NCBI RefSeq assembly: GCF_042684665.1
Contig: NZ_JBHULY010000005.1
Span: 620,001-684,000, forward strand
Source of the DNA: Jejuia rubra
Lineage (GTDB): Bacteria > Bacteroidota > Bacteroidia > Flavobacteriales > Flavobacteriaceae
Reading direction: 5' to 3'
DNA length: 64,000 nt
Shown: positions 61,717 to 64,000 of the stretch, in pieces
How positions within the stretch are numbered: position 1 is the first letter of the stretch
Layout: each line of letters opens with the position of its first letter
Made by a program: the position numbers and the translations under genes
Notes under the pieces: generated by a model
What the model saw: the letters and a program-made list of their open reading frames with translations, nothing else
What the model was told of the DNA's origin: nothing
The model's database searches: none

Positions 61717-62088
61717 ATGAAAATGAAACAAATATTGACTTTAGTAATGTTAGTGCTAGCAACAACAACCTTTGCCCAAGACAAAAATGCCAAAGCCTCG
61801 CTGGAGGTGGATGGCGTTTGTGGTATGTGCAAGGCACGAATTGAAAAGGCCTGTTTAAATACCAAAGGTGTAAAATATGCCCAATGGAATGTCGACACCC
61901 ACGAATTGAAGCTGATTTTTGATGAACGTAAAACGAATACGTCAATTATTACAAATAGTGTTTTGGAAGCTGGCCATGACGTTCAGGAGCAAAAGGCAAC
62001 TGACGAGGCCTATGCGCAAGTACATCCCTGTTGCCAGTATCGGGATGATGCTATTAAGGATGCGCATGAGGGCGAAAAGAAGTCTTAA
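61717..62088 (+). CDS. secreted heavy-metal-associated domain protein
   Basis: This 123-residue protein has a signal peptide (cleaved near TTTFAQ) and one HMA domain with Cys35 and Cys38 (GVCGMCKARIEKAC). The C-terminal HPCCQYRDD adds further Cys/His. It is probably a periplasmic metal carrier acting with the TonB receptor and HMA-MauE protein just upstream. It lies outside the 56-bp repeat pair that flanks those genes. Confidence 0.82.
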   Translation: MKMKQILTLVMLVLATTTFAQDKNAKASLEVDGVCGMCKARIEKACLNTKGVKYAQWNVDTHELKLIFDERKTNTSIITNSVLEAGHDVQEQKATDEAYAQVHPCCQYRDDAIKDAHEGEKKS

Positions 62089-62108
62089 AGTACCCCATTG
62101 ATTTAGGT

Positions 62109-62459
62109 ATGCCCAAAACTGAATATCGCATTTATGTCATTGAATTAAAGAAGCGGGTGTTTTCTGAAAATGTCAAATTCAGAAATGCCAATCCGCAATT
62201 TAATGGTGTTTTGGAATGTTTGTATGTGGGAATGACCAGTAAAATGCCTAAAGAGCGATTTTTGCAACATAAATCGGGATACCGAAATAAAAAAGGATAT
62301 AAACTATCTTCCAATATTGTCGAGAAATATGGGTCGTATTTAAGACCGAGTTTGTATAATCATATTGACCCAATTTCTTCCAGAGCGGAAGCATTAAAAA
62401 TCGAAAAAGCCTTAGCTTTGGAATTGCGCAGAAAGGGTTATGCGGTTTGGTTTAATTAA
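62109..62459 (+). CDS. GIY-YIG-like nuclease domain protein
   Basis: This 116-residue protein opens YRIYVIELKK, then has CLYVGMTSKMPKERFLQHKSGYRNKKG and a later Glu in LKIEKALALELR. These match a degenerate GIY-YIG pattern (YVI ... YVGMT, Arg and Glu). Function is unknown; other members are standalone nucleases. It starts 20 bases after the HMA gene. Confidence 0.65.
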   Translation: MPKTEYRIYVIELKKRVFSENVKFRNANPQFNGVLECLYVGMTSKMPKERFLQHKSGYRNKKGYKLSSNIVEKYGSYLRPSLYNHIDPISSRAEALKIEKALALELRRKGYAVWFN

Positions 62460-62477
62460 AACTTAAATAATTAAAGT

Positions 62478-62843
62478 ATGAAAACTACACCAGAACACAA
62501 CGAACGTATAAGGACTATGAAGTTCTTTTCAGTGTACCCGCACTACGTTACGAAAGTTGAGAAAAAGGGAAGAACCAAAGAAGAGCTACATGCTGTAATT
62601 GAATGGTTGACTGGGTTTGATGAAACCAAAATACAAGAGCTTATAGAAAGGAAAGTTACTTTTGAAGAGTTTTTTAATGAAGCAAATCTTAACCCAAATG
62701 CAGCATTAATTAAAGGCGTAATTTGTGGCTACAGAATTGAAGAAATTGATAATGAATTAACGAAGAAGTGCAGGTACTTGGATAAGTTGATAGACGAATT
62801 GGCCAAAGGCAGAAAAATGGATAAAATTTTGAGGGCCAATTAG
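62478..62843 (+). CDS. DUF2200 family protein
   Basis: This 121-residue soluble protein matches DUF2200 throughout: NERIRTMKFFSVYPHYVTKVEKKGRTKEEL, EWLTGFDE, VTFEEFF and CGYRIEEIDNELTKKCRYLDKLIDELAKGRKMDKILR. Function is unknown. It lies 18 bases after the previous gene. Confidence 0.88.
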   Translation: MKTTPEHNERIRTMKFFSVYPHYVTKVEKKGRTKEELHAVIEWLTGFDETKIQELIERKVTFEEFFNEANLNPNAALIKGVICGYRIEEIDNELTKKCRYLDKLIDELAKGRKMDKILRAN

Positions 62844-62883
62844 TGTTGGTTTAAAACTCCTTATTTTACGAAAATTTATGGTA

Positions 62884-62919
62884 CAAAAAAACGCCTCTAG
62901 ATTCTAGAAGCGTTTTTTT
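62884..62919 (-). terminator. bidirectional terminator after groEL
   Basis: AAAAAAACGC and GCGTTTTTTT flank a palindromic TCTAGA-T-TCTAGA centre. Minus-strand reading gives ACGCTTCTAGAATCTAGAGG then CGT and a T-run, much like the hairpin before aroA (34551-34577). Confidence 0.8.
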
Positions 62920-62945
62920 ATAAATTGATTATCGAGCCTATCGAC

Positions 62946-64000
62946 TTACATCATCCCCGGCATGCCGCCACCTCCCATTGGAGGCATAGCAGGCGCATCT
63001 TCTTTTATGTCGATTAAAGCACACTCTGTTGTTAAAATCATTCCAGCAACCGAAGCGGCATTTTCCAATGCGATACGTGTTACTTTCTTAGGATCTATAA
63101 TGCCTGCTTTAAGCATATCCACATAGGCTTCTGACTTGGCATCGTATCCAAAATCCTTTTTTCCTTCCAATACTTTGTTGATTACCACAGAACCTTCTCC
63201 GCCTGCATTTTCAACAATGGTTCTTAAAGGTGCCTCGATAGCCTTGTTAACGATTTGAACACCTGTGGTTTCATCTAAATTAACAGTTTCCAATTTCTCC
63301 AAAATAGCTTTTGCTCTAACCAAGGCTACACCACCGCCAGCAACAATACCTTCTTCAACTGCCGCTCTTGTGGCATGTAATGCGTCGTCCACGCGATCTT
63401 TCTTTTCTTTCATTTCAACTTCAGAAGCAGCGCCAACATATAATACAGCAACACCGCCGGCCAATTTAGCCAAGCGCTCTTGCAGTTTTTCTTTGTCGTA
63501 GTCTGAAGTAGTCGTTTCAATCTGTGCTTTGATTTGGTTTACACGAGCCTTGATAGCCTCTGCGTCACCAGAACCGTTTACGATTGTAGTATTGTCCTTA
63601 TCAACCGTTACCGTTTCCGCAGTACCTAACATACTTAAGTCTGCATTTTCCAAAGTGAAGCCTCTTTCTTCTGAAATAACAGTACCACCTGTCAAAATAG
63701 CAATATCCTCAAGCATCGCTTTTCTTCTGTCACCAAATCCAGGAGCCTTAACGGCAGCAATCTTTAAACCACCACGCAATTTGTTTACTACCAAAGTAGC
63801 CAAAGCCTGTCCATCAACATCTTCAGCAATAATTAACAATGGACGACCGGATTGCGCCACAGGTTCTAAAATTGGAAGAATCTCTTGTAAATTGGAAATC
63901 TTCTTATCGAATAATAGAATGTATGGATTTTCTAAATCGGCAACCATTTTATCAGAATCGGTAACGAAATACGGGGATAAATATCCTCTATCGAACTGCA
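62946..64000 (-). CDS. groEL: chaperonin GroEL, partial (C-terminal part)
   Basis: The frame runs off the window edge; the visible 351 residues start at QFDRGYLSPYFVT and end in the Met/Gly-rich tail PPMGGGGMPGMM. APGFGDRRKAMLEDIAILTGG, AGGVAVLYVGAASEVEMKEKKDRVDDALHATRAAVEEGIVAGGGVAL and the conserved C-terminal region identify GroEL. With GroES it folds proteins in the cytoplasm. Confidence 0.97.
   Translation of the reverse strand, partial: QFDRGYLSPYFVTDSDKMVADLENPYILLFDKKISNLQEILPILEPVAQSGRPLLIIAEDVDGQALATLVVNKLRGGLKIAAVKAPGFGDRRKAMLEDIAILTGGTVISEERGFTLENADLSMLGTAETVTVDKDNTTIVNGSGDAEAIKARVNQIKAQIETTTSDYDKEKLQERLAKLAGGVAVLYVGAASEVEMKEKKDRVDDALHATRAAVEEGIVAGGGVALVRAKAILEKLETVNLDETTGVQIVNKAIEAPLRTIVENAGGEGSVVINKVLEGKKDFGYDAKSEAYVDMLKAGIIDPKKVTRIALENAASVAGMILTTECALIDIKEDAPAMPPMGGGGMPGMM

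Overview
The window is a chromosomal segment of a member of the Flavobacteriaceae (Bacteroidetes). The evidence is the gliding gene gldA, two proteins with type IX secretion (T9SS) C-terminal sorting domains, exosortase XrtF with its associated protein, a split methionine synthase, a DAHP synthase fused to chorismate mutase, promoters of the TTTG-N18/19-TAnnTTTG type, and gene starts that mostly lack Shine-Dalgarno sequences. No rRNA, tRNA, CRISPR array, transposase, integrase or phage gene was seen. The accessory signal is instead carried by many short dispersed repeats.

Layout. (1) 1-16306, plus strand: a sulfur and one-carbon block. It runs from the end of a metY-type enzyme through phzF, an Rrf2 regulator, DUF2061, cysH, cysD, cysN, a HEPN-fused sulfite reductase, cobA, a siroheme synthase (cysG N-terminal type) and a ferredoxin-NADP reductase. 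A hairpin terminator follows, then cysE, cysM, metH in two genes, and metF. Together these take sulfate to sulfide, make the siroheme cofactor, and form cysteine and methionine. (2) 16337-18619: envelope and small proteins. (3) 18605-22957, minus strand: ackA, pta and gldA. (4) 23060-27477: aromatic amino acid operon pheA - aminotransferase - tyrA - DAHPS/chorismate mutase, preceded by what looks like a complete ribosome-mediated attenuator with a Phe/Tyr-rich leader peptide. (5) 27524-39270: mixed genes including rsgA, dtd, two DUF3857/transglutaminase paralogues, a MazG-like protein, aroA, queA, rlmN and T9SS cargo. (6) 39394-46596: polyprenyl synthetase; a transglutaminase / alpha-E / circularly permuted ATP-grasp operon; and a sigma factor, anti-sigma and outer-membrane-protein set. 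(7) 46707-55756, minus strand: a peptide deformylase-like lipoprotein, rodA, pbp2, mreD, mreC, mreB and purH. (8) 56019-62843: a GAF-type methionine sulfoxide reductase, xrtF with its partner, and a metal-handling set (HYC_CC_PP protein, HMA-MauE protein, TonB receptor, secreted HMA protein). (9) 62946-64000: the C-terminal part of groEL, cut by the window edge.

The two strongest observations beyond ordinary annotation are the pheA attenuator (23065-23238) and the repeat landscape. The repeats include a five-copy structured element with conserved ends and variable hairpins, short hairpins whose stems covary while their loops stay constant, an 18-bp palindrome that turns up inside other repeats and inside a gene, and a GC-rich element that places an AGGAGG motif just upstream of start codons and has also entered a TonB receptor gene.
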